64,000 nucleotides of DNA from Sphagnum magellanicum. Lineage: Eukaryota > Streptophyta > Sphagnopsida > Sphagnales > Sphagnaceae. The position numbers were made by a program, and so were the translations under genes. The notes below the pieces were generated by a model, which searched no databases, was not told the DNA's origin, and was given only the letters and a program-made list of their open reading frames with translations. Shown here piece by piece: positions 12,601 to 24,378 of the stretch (the first letter of the stretch is position 1; every line of letters begins with the position of its first letter). The stretch lies in the NCBI GenBank assembly GCA_021904315.1, contig CM038924.1, positions 15,364,026 to 15,428,025 of the forward strand, given 5' to 3'.

Positions 12601-12825
12601 TGTTTGAATATGTTGCAATATTTGGTTGTCATTAAGATTCAAATTAGAATGTAAATGTTGAAAACTTTTAATTATTTTTTGAAGAGAATCATTTTCATTG
12701 TGGATTAACATAGAATGTAATGTTGTATCCATGGCATTTGTCCATTTGAATCTTTGTTCTTTCTTTGATAATTTTGACGTTTGACATTTGTCGTTCTTTG
12801 AAAGATTTTTTCTCATAGTTGTATT
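9700..12825 (-). mobile_element. Helitron Rep/helicase protein remnant (Rep part, helicase missing)
   Basis: Read on the minus strand in shifting frames with stops, this matches the order of parts of Helitron proteins. Near 12,320 there is ICKSCRQ; near 12,000-12,250 FAQIYQLNG, then KRKLEYKSPYLSSYVRP. At 11,300-11,400 KLGSPTFFVTF is the Helitron_like_N landmark. Next come FQARGSEHDQRLLW (about 11,010-11,050), CRFHFPLPP (about 10,820-10,846), NPYAITSYYTPYLTK (about 10,490-10,530), LSLPLHHATRSF (about 10,310) and YRKLLLLFSPF (about 10,035). Rep nicks DNA for rolling-circle transposition. The two-tyrosine motif (YYTPYLTK) is intact, but the metal-binding HUH site reads HDQ, losing its second histidine. 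The Pif1-like helicase should follow below 9,700 but is absent, replaced by the minisatellite. The first ~100 codons (12,493-12,816) are an open, lysine-rich frame. A dead element. Confidence 0.85.
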
Positions 12826-15800
12826 GATTGTTCTTGAAATATTTGTATGAATAGTTTGTTGATGTTGGTAAAAAATATTTTTTTCATGTATTTGTCATTG
12901 TGCAATTCATTAACGCATTCATTTGTTCAATTATCTTTTTTTTCAATCACTATTTTTATTTATAAAATATTTTCTTTTACATTAGATTCATAACTAACAT
13001 CACAAGTGTGAAGGTTTTGTGACTATGTTATTAAACTAAAGTTTGTGTTTTTTTTCCTACAATTGGGATAATAGTTTTGACTTTTTTTTGGTTGGTTGTT
13101 TTTTCGTAAGTATTTTAAATGTTGTTGTATTTGAATTGAATTCAAATTTGTATCATTATATCATTCACAAAATAATTGTGCAATATTTGTTATATAATGA
13201 GATTAGGAAATTTTGTATTAAGTTCAAGTAAATATTCATCTTTAATAGGTGTCCAAGGTTTTGTTTTTGGATGTTTGAAAAGTTTGATTCTATTTTTCAA
13301 TTGAATTAAATGTCAATTTATTTGTTGAAGTTGCCCATTTCAAAATTGACGGCACAAAATTTTATTCGCCAACTTATATATGGCCTCACCCACTACAATT
13401 GGTGAAATGCCTCTAAAAGGCTTGGCCACTGTTAAAAGTCGTACATGTGTCCTTACATAGAGTTTTGACACCTCCATAAAATAACAATTATGACTTAACA
13501 TGGAACTATGGCCAAATTCACTAGCAAAATTACACCAAGAAACAAAATGGAAAATACAACATTCAAAAATAAAACCATATTAGACATTTCCATTGTCATA
13601 ATTTTTTTAAAGGTAATTTCTACCAAGTTTCCATATATATACAGTCCCAAAATAGCCAAAATGGTTAAATCTTCCTTGGATAATAAACATTTTGACTACA
13701 TCCAAAAATCATAAAATAAAACAATGTTATTTATAACAAATCTATCATCCAAAAAAAATAGTAAATAAATTATTTTGTTACACATTGCATAGGAGACCAA
13801 GTTAGTAACTCACTTCAAGGATGGTACCAAGGGTTTTTACTATCCATTTGTAAAATGACACAAAATATATGCATAGGAATCAATAATGCTACCAAGGATC
13901 ATGGTAAGTATTAATTTCTACAAACTTCTATACTAAAATATTTTTACAATGAAATTTGTGTTCCAAAATTTGAATTTAACATAAAGAAATACAAAAATTT
14001 CTACAATTCATAATTGTAACAACTATTTTGTACTTCCTACACACATTTTTTGATCAAACATCAAAAATTGCATCAATGTGCTTCATGTTTCAAAATAAAA
14101 ATTTCATGTCCAAAACAAAACAAAAATCCATGATCCATCATTGAACTTTCTTCTCTTCCTACAACTCTACATCTTTCCCATACACAAGGTGTGAAAAACT
14201 CCTTATGAAAAAAGAATCCAAATCTTCCTTCCAAAACAAAATATAAATCCTATTTAATGGCTACCCTAATTATGCCTTATGTATGTATAATTCACAATTT
14301 TACAAAAGAAGGAATATTTTGTCACAATTTTTCATTTAAAAAAACTTGCGAAAATTTAAAAATGTTTTAAAATATATATCACTACCATTTGCCCACAATA
14401 TGGAATAATCCTTAAGGTTTTTCACTTTCATATTTTGAATACACACATATTTTCATTAAATGTTAGAATATGGTTGTGCAAAGCAACATGAAGCCCTATT
14501 TTTTATGATGATGATGTACTTAAACATTGCTTTTAGTTATTAATCATTAATGATGGGTGGCTAAAACATTCATGTCCTCCTTTTGTTTGACATTCATGTG
14601 GGAAAAGGTAGAGTTGTGTTCTCATAGTTGATGTTACAATTTCTTTATGTAATCAAGGTGTTTGTTTGCATTTGCAAAATCTTTTCAGTTGCATTCGAAA
14701 TTGGAGGTGCATCCAATGAATTTAGTAAGGATTGAAGCTAAGTGATAACCAATTCATTCACTTCCCATGGTATTTTGTGTCACACTACAATCGCACGTTT
14801 GTTCTTTGTTTTTCCTTTCTTATCCATTGCTTACAACAAATGATCTATTTTTGCATTCTTTTCTCCATTTGTTATTCCTATTTGGTAGTCTCTTCGTTGA
14901 CAAGTTTGCTTACATGTGTTCTGGCAACAACTCTTCAACATGTCTTGCTTGGCTATGAGCACACATATTCGGTGGCATAATGAAAAATGTTTAAACACAA
15001 CAAAAATATTTTTGTAGTCTTATAATGTCTAAATTTTGTAATTCTATATAAGTTTGTTTCCTACAAGATAAAATATTCAGTGTCTAATTTTCTATGATTA
15101 TGCATTTGTTTATTGTAAGAATTCTACTATTCACTTTAATCCACAAAACTAGGATTTTTGGTTTGATGTCCACAATAGGTTTGCTAAATGTAAAACCACT
15201 TACAAAAATGATTGAGTGGAATTTATTGAAAGGTGAATTGAAATCAAATTTGAAGGATTCGAAAATAAAAATATATGTAAAGATTCTACAAAAAGAAAGA
15301 AAACACAATGCATATTTATAGCCTATAAGTTACAAAAATTTCAAATAGAAACTTTAAGATGCATGACTCAATTGGCCTCTACTGATCTTGTTCACTATGG
15401 AGTGAAAAACATTCACAACTCCAAACTGATTGTACAATTGCAAAGCAAATTGAAACTTGTTACATTATAGCATCTTTACCTTTGTCATGAATCTTTTTGA
15501 AGAATCCATCCGTGGAACAGAACAATGTGACAAATTATTATGAAAGACAATATTATGTGGGTGCCACATGGGTGCCTCATGCATACTGGTGCCAAGGTGC
15601 TTCAAATCTAATTAATCTTGAATGTCTCCCATGTGCACACAGCTGGGTAATTTAAGATTTGATATCAAAACAAAATGTTATCTAAACATCCTCGCTCATG
15701 TTTGTAATTGGATTCACAACACATAATAGAAAACAAAAAACATGTTGGGTGATTAGCTTTCATTCTGATAATCAATAGTGGTAGTTCAAGGATCAATTTT

Positions 15801-17700
15801 TGATTACTGCTCAGGGACTTATGAAAGAACCAAGCGAATCAATAAACAAAAAAACCAAGTGAAAGGACTCAAATTGTCAATTACAAGGTTGTGAGTTGTA
15901 ATAATTGTCCGTGTGAAAGATTGAAATCCACTAGAACATATTTTATTAGATGATAAGTTCAAATCAAACCACAAAGTATGGTAACCTTGACGATATAAAT
16001 AGTGGTCATTTTTCAATCATTTGAACAGAGTTTTATGTGCCAAAAGAAGGGTGGGCACAGGATTTGTTGCCCCATCCTTCACATATAAAACAACTTAGAC
16101 TCCTTGAAAGTATCAAAATGTCACATAATTTAAAATACCAAGGGTTCAAAATGGAAAGTGATTGCCTAATCTAGCATCGAAGCTACTTAGGGGACCCATT
16201 AGTCTAGAAGTTTCAATGTGTAGGGTAAAGTCTTAGGGTGGGGGCATTCCAAAAGTAAGGGGCTTAGGACAAGGTGATGGTTGAATTTGGCCCCACGTTT
16301 TGATGAGAATATGGGCTTTATCCATCATATAACACAAGGGGAAGATTATCATAAACCTAAACATAAGTTGATCATGCGGCAAGATGGTCAGGTGTTTCAT
16401 GTGTACTCCTTAATAATGGGAGGGATCTTGCATGTATAAGGAAGGATTAGGTGTAAAATCCTCCTCTTTTCGAGAAAGGATATTCACAAATATAAGGGCC
16501 CTCCAAATACAATAGGAAATTTATGTGAGTGCTTTAGGTGCTTATATTGATCCACTTATATAACATTGTTTAGAGAATGGTCATGAGTAGTTTTTGGACC
16601 CACTAGTGTGTCTAGTGATTTCATATTCTTTTAGTTATTGGGTTTTAGAATCTGTCTAGGAATGTGTGGCCAAGTGCCATTTTTTGTTATGGTCATCCTA
16701 TTGCACACATGCATGTATGTATATGTGTCTATTGAAGAGATCATGATTAAAAAACCCTTTTTCATAGTACTCTTTGATAAGCTTTGTGACTTGTCATATT
16801 ACATATTCATTCACACTTTATTTGAATTGGCACTTCAATTCGAAAACCAAATAAGAACCTAATACCCATTGATGCATTACATTTTGCCAAACCTATTATT
16901 ACAATTGATGTCAATTTTACCATCTAGTATAGTGAGATTGACATTATAGGCTAAGGTCCAACCCATTGCTTCATCATACATCAATGGCCACTATATCTTT
17001 CTTGTATTGGCTATATACCTGAGTATGCAAAGTGATCTAAATTACTTCAGCATTAATTGTTTGCTTTTGCCCCCTTGTGACCCACACACTTCACCCTTCA
17101 AAAGGAAAACCATCCACATAAGTGAGAATAAACACATGGGAAGAAAAACCATACAAAACAAAAAGAGATAAAAAAGTCAAAAAAAGAGCTACACAAGAAG
17201 TGAAACATGTGAAGGACAAAAGAGACTTGGTAGAACAGAGCAATGTTAAGTGTTGCTATGCATTCTTCAAGATGCAAGTTCAAATTGAGAGATTGGATTC
17301 TGAACCTTATCAATACCCACTAAGTGGGAGGTAGATTCATTGTACAAACAGTCCAGGTGACATGAATTGACCAGGACTTCAAACGCTAACAATATCATTG
17401 GTGTGTGAAAACATCACAAGCCAACACTCAACTTGCAAATGACCTCTGTACTCATTCTGGCCACCAGGTGAATGTATATGTTACAATTCTGGTACACATG
17501 GAAAAATCATCCAAAACATGAGGAAGAACTAAAATCAAAACATTTAAAAGATGCAAAACATTTACCTAAAAAGACCGCTTCCTTCTCCTTGGTCACAAAA
17601 TGAAAAATCTGTTTTCAAAGATACTTGGGGAAATAGTAACTTTTCTGGAAGCATTGGACAGTGCAAAGAAGAGCTCAGTACTGAAGGTCAATGCATTTGA
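12825..17700. other. gene-free AT-rich stretch
   Basis: No domain is recognisable on either strand. Small open frames (for example 14,732-14,980, 15,094-15,321, 17,122-17,334) are short, low-complexity or lysine/phenylalanine-rich as expected by chance in AT-rich DNA. Base composition rises near 17,300-17,700 as the UBR7 3' flank begins, so the last few hundred bases may include its 3' UTR. Confidence 0.5.
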
Positions 17701-17723
17701 TCCTGTCTCCTGGACTTGAACTG

Positions 17724-20700
17724 TCAGATACGGCGATGCCGTTTCTGGTTTAACTTTTCAAAAAACTCATGGATGTCTGCACTAGTCACTGTCTTTCCTG
17801 TTTCACCAAAAGGAGCCTGTGGGCCGCAGAAATGAAACACGTGGGTTCAGATGTAAGCTCAAAAAGAATCAAGACTGGTTTTTAACCCACTTAATATCAT
17901 CTCCAAATTGCATGAGTGAAGCTTGCTGATACCAGCCAGAATTGATAACCTGGAAATAACGTTGAAGTTGTTTGCAATTCCTAGTCTATTTGAAAGGCAA
18001 AACAGTTCATAACTAGTCTGTTACCTAGTTGATCCTGTGGTGATTGTATTGCAGGGAACTTAGAAAGGGACACTAGGATTTTGCTTCCTTGCAGACTCTT
18101 CTTCCTGATGAGTTCTTAACAAATTACTAGCCTTTCTCCCCATGACTCAGAGAACATTGGTTTCCAGGGAAGGGGACTTACCAAAAAGGCTTGAAGTCCA
18201 GAGGTCATCTCATTCAGACCACGAAGAATTTCAATCTGCTCTATATGACCCATTTTCTGCATGAAATTTGATTCTCCACCTTCAGACCGTGCAAGGGCCT
18301 CCTCTCGCTTTCGCTTTCCTGTGGCCTCATATTCCTGCAGTGTGTAATGGACTCATTCAGACTGTATTTTAGACAAGACATAACAAAATGGTCACAAAGC
18401 TTAATTCATATAGAGACGGGGTTCTCATGAGGTTTACAAATGAGCTTAGACTGTGCTTAGCCATTGGCAAACCACATAGAGCTTTGAAGTGTTCTTTGAC
18501 CAACTTGGACTATCTTTCTGTTTCACATCTAGGCTTCATTCAATGAACAAATTATGTGCTCCAAACAACTAGAGACAATGCAGATAGCTTTTCAGACTCT
18601 TACCTGCATGGTGTCATCCCTATCCAGAAGAAAACTGACCCCTTTCTCTTCATACATATTCAAGCAATGAGGACACTGGCAAAGCTGAGCCCTCCAGCCA
18701 CTGCTCAAGAAGAATGGCCCAACAGGTTCAGGTTTGGGGCCCTCTGCCACCTCAGCAAGGGTGCTCAAGCAACTAGGTCCATTGGATGTAGCTTTCTGGA
18801 GGTGGTGAAGAGTTGAAGTTTGCTTCTGTTCAGTGATTGTTCCCAGCTTACAGTCAACAACACATTCCCCAGAAATCTCTGCATTTGAAGGTTCTGCTTG
18901 GGCAACAATAGGAGTTACATTCTCTCGCTCGGTTCCATTGAGATAAGGAAGTCCAGCAGCATTGTTTTCAGTGTTACCTGTGATGTGAGGACTGACATTA
19001 ATTTACCACACAAGTAAGCATGTCATCTTAAGACCATGACAAACGTCCAGAGCCAGCACCCACATGCCACCATGAAGATGACTCAACAAGGAACCCATGC
19101 CCAGAATCCCGATATGAACCACATACAAAAAGCTAGCAGTTTTGTTCTGGCTAAATATAAGCTAAAGGAAGCTTAACATAGCAGCTTATTCTTATAAACA
19201 AGGGTGTATCACAAGACCTTCAATCTGAGTTTTAGTGACTAATTCAGGGGGTTCTGTCACTAACCTCTGGAAGTAACTGGCTCCACAGCTTGAACAGGAT
19301 CTTCTGATACATCATCAAGTACTGAACCGGGAGGAATCAAAGCCTTTGGATACTGAGAGATGAAAGAGCAGCGAGGTACACAGGCCTGGCACACCAGTTC
19401 ATCATACAAAGGCTCCCCTTCTTCATCTTTTGGATACTGTAGCACAATCACAAAGTAAGCTCACTACCATGCCCAAGTGTCACCAAAGATCCCAAGCGGT
19501 AGGATAAGCAAGTTGTAATCACCACTCCATACATGTTAATCAAATAGTCCATGATTTTCACAATTCTGGTATGTTCAATCACCATCAGGAATTTATTGTA
19601 GACATAGACTCTAACATGACACAGCAGCTACTTTTTAATGAACATTTCTTGACAATAAAAACCACTGAACAGAACCTGCAGGGAGGGTGGAAGGCCAAGA
19701 TGGTGCTCATGAAACCAGTCCTCACAAATGCAGCACTGCAACATCTCGCATTGTTCAGGTAAATCTGGATCTGGGTGTGGCCGCTTGCATATGCAGTAGA
19801 CTCCCTTGTAGTTTTGGTTGTAGATGTTGCATGAATTTTCAGGTTCTTTGTTTGCCTGCAGCCGGCATATGCCAACTCCAAATTTTGAGTTGCCACAATC
19901 ACAGCGAAATCGCCGCCGTGTCCACAGCTCCAATACCTGTACATGCTTCCAAACCATTAAAACCTGCAGCTGAAAACTCAGTTTGGGAAGCAAATGGCTC
20001 AGAAAGGAAAGAGACTAAAAACAAAATCCAAAATCCTGAAATGAAGTAGCATTTTGGCTCCTGATAGAGCCCACCCATGACTGGGACATTGGTCCTATGC
20101 ATCATATACTGAATGTATTCACATTTGAAATCCACAAAGGACATATGCAGTGAATAGCACAAGGGAGACATAGCATACATCATGGCCTTCATGGCAAGAT
20201 AAGGAGCAAGCTGTGCAGAATCCAGCATTTCCATCTGGTGTGCAAGTTCGACAAGCAAAAATAGCCTGCCGGTTCTTGTATCCCTGGCTGTATGTGCACT
20301 CTGTGCCTTCATCTCCCCCAAGTATGAGATCCACTTCCTACATCCCAATTATTGCTATGTCCATAAGACCAAGCCATTTTTACAATGTGGCAATCATAGT
20401 CCAAAATAATTTGACATCAAAAACACAAACCCTATGATGCATCAGATGTTAGAGCAACTCCACCAATGCTCAGTATGTGACCCTGCAAATTAAAATTGGA
20501 TGGAGAAAAGTCAAAACATGTCGGTTTGGCTCAGCAAAATGGTTTTGGCCTGACATTTTTGCACAGTTTGCTGAGGCTGGTAAAAGGCATAATAAAGCCG
20601 AACACCTGCCAGCGGAGAGTGTAAGAAATATGATATGACTGCTGCTCCTGCTTCTGATTGGCCAATCATAATAATTGGTTTAGGTGGTTTGCTATTAGTA

Positions 20701-21455
20701 GGCCACCTATTTGCAATCCTAGCTTTAGTTTTATGGGTGGGGTTGGAAAAAAGTAAATAACTAAACTTGGATGTGAGAAATACTTTTGCAGGGTCTAATA
20801 CAGAGCACCGCTGGAGATGCTCATATTCCCCACTACTACAAGTACATTACTCCCTTCTCTTTAAAAACTGACACTCCAATCTATCCACTTGCACGAATGC
20901 AGTGCAACTCTTCTGCACAGTTAAGCCAGCCATATACACTAAGACAGATTGATGGCAGAGAAGGAATCTCAGATATATTTTCCCTGCAGAGCTCTTCTGT
21001 ATGAACTGGCCTGCAAGTCATGTGATATGCCATGCCCAAACCCTAGCCACTCACTGACTTTGGAAACTCAATTACATCATCAATGCCAGAATACCAGATC
21101 ACAAGTGTGGTGACTAGGCTGCGGAACACGGTTGTAGAGCAGTGGCTATCCATAATTTCTTGCAAAACAAATCATTTTCCAAAGGACTCAGGGGGAGCCC
21201 CCAAGAGGTTCATACTCCTCCTGAAACCCTTCCCAGAACACTCCACAATTGTCGATGTTAAGGACCACTTGAAAGCCACACACCATGCGCGTAAACCAGT
21301 AGCCTATGTGCTTGATGCGAGCAGACACAGAGAGAGATGGAGAGACAGAGACACACACAAGAGAGAGGGACATTTACCAATTCCTCGGCTGCTAGACCAT
21401 GCATATACTCCCGGAAATCGACAACCGCTTCCTCCTCCACATTTCCGTCTTCCAT
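17724..21455 (-). CDS. UBR7: UBR7-type E3 ubiquitin ligase (UBR box + PHD finger), 7 coding exons
   Basis: Coding exons on the minus strand: 21455-21378, 20337-20179, 19936-19676, 19436-19265, 18977-18604, 18334-18182 and 17816-17724. Each intron is GT..AG, and the join is 1290 nt (429 codons plus TGA), close to the ~425 residues usual for UBR7. The N-terminus is acidic (MEDGNVEEEAVVDF). The UBR zinc-binding box spans about residues 40-100 (GGDEGTECTYSQGY, FACRTCTPDGNAG, SLSCHEGHD, RFRCDCGNSKFG) and normally recognises N-degrons or histone tails. A PHD-type finger follows at about 127-190 (YCICKRP, CCICEDWFHEHHLGL, DEEGEPLYDELVCQAC). A variable linker leads to the conserved C-terminal region (FLSSGWRAQLCQCPHCLNMY, VSFLLDRDDTMQEYE, DIHEFFEKLNQKR). 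All expected cysteines and the PHD Trp-Phe-His are present. Intron 1 is the longest (1,040 bp). The gene should act as a nuclear or cytosolic RING-less ubiquitin ligase; in animals the homologue targets histone H2B. Confidence 0.95.
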
Positions 21456-22240
21456 TGCCTTTATTTCCAAGTGCTGGAAATACCAATCTCCTGCAGATGG
21501 GCTTACAAGTCGTCGAAGAAGCGAGGCGCACGCGAAGAGCAAAGCGCGGAGAGCAATGGCGGGAGCGCAAGGAGGGTTAGTAGTAACAAGAGCGGGCAGG
21601 GGAGAAGACGACAATTCCGGCCCAGAACTACCTCACCGCTTCCTAACCTGTTCTCGTTGGAACCGTCGACTTGACGATCCGAGTAGCGTGTAATACGTAA
21701 TGAACTAAATCTATTTAAAGTAGTAATCCCATTGTGCATTTTCCAAAAGTCTAAAAAACAATTTCTCTTTAACAAGGGTAAGTAGCCTACTAAGTTTAGG
21801 AGCAATTAAAAAAAAAATCTCCTTTTTTGGTTCCTTTTTGGCAAGGTGAAAATTTCAGATATGATAGAAAGCAAGTAGCTAATTGGATATATTTCAGAAA
21901 ATAAATCAAAATAGAATAATTAGCAAGATTTAGTTTAACATGCAACACAAATAAAATAGCTAAGTAGTTTCAACCTTGAATGTACTACTTAATTAATTAA
22001 TTTACTTATTGACTTTTGGTAGTTTCTACAACATGAAATTTAATGAAACTAGAATAAATAAAATAAAAAAACTGCATGTTAATTATTGGAGAACATTTTG
22101 CATGTTTTAATTCTTTTACTAGTGGAAATGATTTTTAAAAATTGTTCGCAAATCACAATCCTGAAATTTCAATGCCCTATTGCATTGTTGTTGGCAAAGC
22201 CAAAAATTGTTAACTTGTTAATTAATTAAACTCAATTGGA
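21456..22240. other. 5' flank of UBR7 and spacer toward the UBX gene
   Basis: 21,456-21,700 is relatively GC-rich (for example gggcaggggagaagacgaca on the plus strand) and is the likely 5' UTR/core promoter of UBR7, which is transcribed leftwards. No clear TATA box was located. From about 21,700 the DNA turns AT-rich and contains no recognisable gene. Confidence 0.45.
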
Positions 22241-22420
22241 AAAAAATCGTGAAAATTTTTTTCTTCAAAAAATCGCCAGAAATCGTTGCAATTGCCTAAA
22301 ATATGAAAGGGTGCTTAAGATTTTTTACTTTCATATTTTGAACATCGCCAAATTTGGCTAAATATATGTATGGATGATCGCCACTTGAGCAACATCACAA
22401 TTTTAAAAAAAATAGTAACC
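22240..22420. repeat. dispersed repeat, single copy of the 29-30 kb mosaic family
   Basis: The phrases aaatcgccagaaatcg, ttttttactttcatattttg, ccaaatttggctaaat and ggatgatcgccacttgagca follow the same order as in the repeats at about 29,460-29,560 and 30,290-30,420 (there tttggctaaatcttcat plus cgatcatcgccactttggct). It lies between the UBR7 and UBX genes. Confidence 0.65.
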
Positions 22421-23400
22421 TAAAATAATTTTCACTATGTAAATGTAAAACTCCTTTTTTTTTGGGTTATAAATTGAAACGTAATAATGTTAAAAGGGGG
22501 AAGAAAAAAGAGATGCGAAAAGCTTTTTGTTTGTTTGGAGCTTTTGTGTTTTCAGCTGCTTTGGTTTTCTAGGGGGTATTTGGGTGCTTTGTTTTTGGCG
22601 TTGTTGCAGCTGATTTGATTTTGGTTCTTGGAGCTCCAAGACCTAGTTGTTTTTGTCCTCTGGGAGATACTTGTTTTTGTATGTCGTGGAGTGGAGCTGC
22701 TCTTTTTCTTTTTCTTTTTGGGGGGTTTCTTGAGTGCCAGGGGTTATTGCAACATGTAAACATAAAGAAAATTTGCTTCAAAAGCTTCACAAGATTGGCT
22801 TCTCCTTGGCTTCCACATTTGCCAAGTCCCCTGGCACTTGAAAGCGTTCAGATCTGCTTCTTACTGGGGAGCTTGAAGATGTGTAAGAGGGGAAATGTGT
22901 TTCTAGACTTCCAGTTATGAGAACCCATAGTTGCAATTGATCTTCAAACTCGTGTCTTGCAAAAGTTCTGAGTTGCAATTGATCTTCAAATTACTCGTCT
23001 TTCACGAGTAACTACTCTTAGATGCAATCTTCGAACTCCCAAGCCTTGCACAAAAGTTGTGAGTTGAAATCTGCTACAAAATCGTCTTGCAAGAACAAGT
23101 AGATTGAAAATGGAATAATGATTGGTTGAATGGAGATGGCGATGGAGATGGATATGGACATAGAATGGATTCTTCGTCGTCGTTGTCTCATATGACAAAA
23201 AGTATTGTGAAAAATGCGTGCAAGGTTGAAGAAGATAAGGTGTTAGTACTAATGGTAGAAGAATCTTCAAGCAATTTGTGCCCAGGAACTGAAGAAAAGA
23301 CCATTTTTGTTGTGAAACTCAGCAAACTGATCAATAACAGAAGATCTCAATTTAGAAAAGAACCCCCCAACGGAAAAACACACTCACACACGAAACAAAG
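22420..23400. other. region upstream of the UBX exons
   Basis: Moderate GC with several plus-strand open stretches (22,615-22,920 and 23,126-23,518), but neither resembles the UBA or UAS domains expected upstream of a FAF2-type UBX domain. A short imperfect repeat occurs here: gttgcaattgatcttcaaa is seen near 22,930 and 22,973. The segment may hold an untranslated leader or an unrecognised first exon. Confidence 0.35.
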
Positions 23401-23417
23401 AGGGTTCGAAGGGTCGA

Positions 23418-24378
23418 GTGGCGGCATCGGAAGAAGAAGTAGAGGAAGAGAGGGCTCGCATTCGACGCCGTCTGCGCGAAGAGCAAGATGCCGAGTATCA
23501 AGCTACCCTCGTCAATGATCAGGTTTGTTTTGTTAGTACTCAGTGTTTTTCCAAAACGTTGTATTTTATTGACACACGCAGACATAGATGCATTGAAGAA
23601 TTCCATGCATGAGGGAAATCTTTTGGAACCTTCATCTCATCTCATGAGAAGCAGCAGCATCAGCAAACATGATTGAGGATTTATGTGAAACTTGTACACA
23701 AAGCTCACATTGACAACAGAGGTTTCAAAGCATCCCAAGTATGTGTGTTTGTGTGTGTTTCTCTTCTGAAATGGTGAGCTGGAGCAGGAAAGAGATTACA
23801 GAAGACAACAAAAAGCGCTGCGTGCGGCCAGGAAGAAGGAGGAGGAAGAAAAAGCTGCTGCACTTGTTGCCAAGGCTGCTGCTGATAAAGAAGCTGCTCT
23901 TGAAAGCCGGCGATGCCATAAGTTTGCTGTCTTAACCCCTGAGCCTGATCCTGGCTCCAACATCACTAGGGTAATCTAAGATTTTTTGCCTCTGCAGAGC
24001 AGAAATTTGCACAAGATTTGGAAGAACTTCCACAGCATCAATTTCACAGAAAAACAACTGATGGAAACTGATGTTTATGCATCTGAATCATGTAAGCAGG
24101 TTCGAATACGATTGCCAAATGGTGAGCACAGGGAGCAGCGATTCCACAGCAGTGCAACTGTGCAGACCATCTATGACTTTGTGGATTCTATTGTCTGCTT
24201 TGATGTGTTAGCATACAATTTGGTGTCCAATTTCCCACTCATTGTCTACACTCCGAGCACCCACAACTGTACTCTCAAAGATATTGCATTGCACCCACAC
24301 GCAAGTCTTTTTGTCCAAGTTGATGATGATGATGCTGCTCCTACTGCTGCTGATGATGATGACAATGATGATTCTTAA
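23418..24378 (+). pseudogene. FAF2/PUX10-like UBX-domain protein, C-terminal half only (possibly 5'-truncated gene)
   Basis: Three exons join in frame with GT..AG introns: up to 23522 (open from about 23331), 23788-23970 and 24100-24378 (TAA). Exon a encodes an Arg/Glu-rich helix (RRRLREEQDAEYQATL), exon b a coiled-coil stretch ending TPEPDPGSNITR, and exon c the UBX fold (VRIRLPNGEHREQRF, YDFVDSIVCFDV, YNLVSNFPLIVY, LHPHASLFVQVD). The family signature is the REEQDAAY coiled coil before UBX with a VSNFPR loop. UBX domains dock on the N-domain of CDC48/p97; here the usual FPR reads FPL, losing the arginine that contacts p97. Full-length FAF2/PUX10 proteins are roughly 450-480 residues with UBA and thioredoxin-like UAS domains; none is found upstream, and no in-frame ATG precedes exon a (the first codon shown here is GTG). 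Introns are retained, so it is not a processed copy. It ends in an unusual Asp-rich tail. It is either a truncated duplicate or a gene whose first exon I could not find. Confidence 0.75.

Noticed and set aside
19585..20348. Additional long frames on both strands within the UBR7 locus
   Set aside because: They are other-frame shadows of UBR7 exons 2 and 3 and the intron between them.
23126..23518. 130-codon plus-strand frame upstream of the UBX exons
   Set aside because: It overlaps the UBX exon in a different frame, has no known domain and its text looks like leader sequence.
17724..24378. UBR7 and a UBX protein side by side as a ubiquitin/p97 functional pair
   Set aside because: Plant nuclear genes are rarely grouped by pathway, the UBX copy looks incomplete, and a repeat copy lies between them; chance adjacency is the simpler reading.
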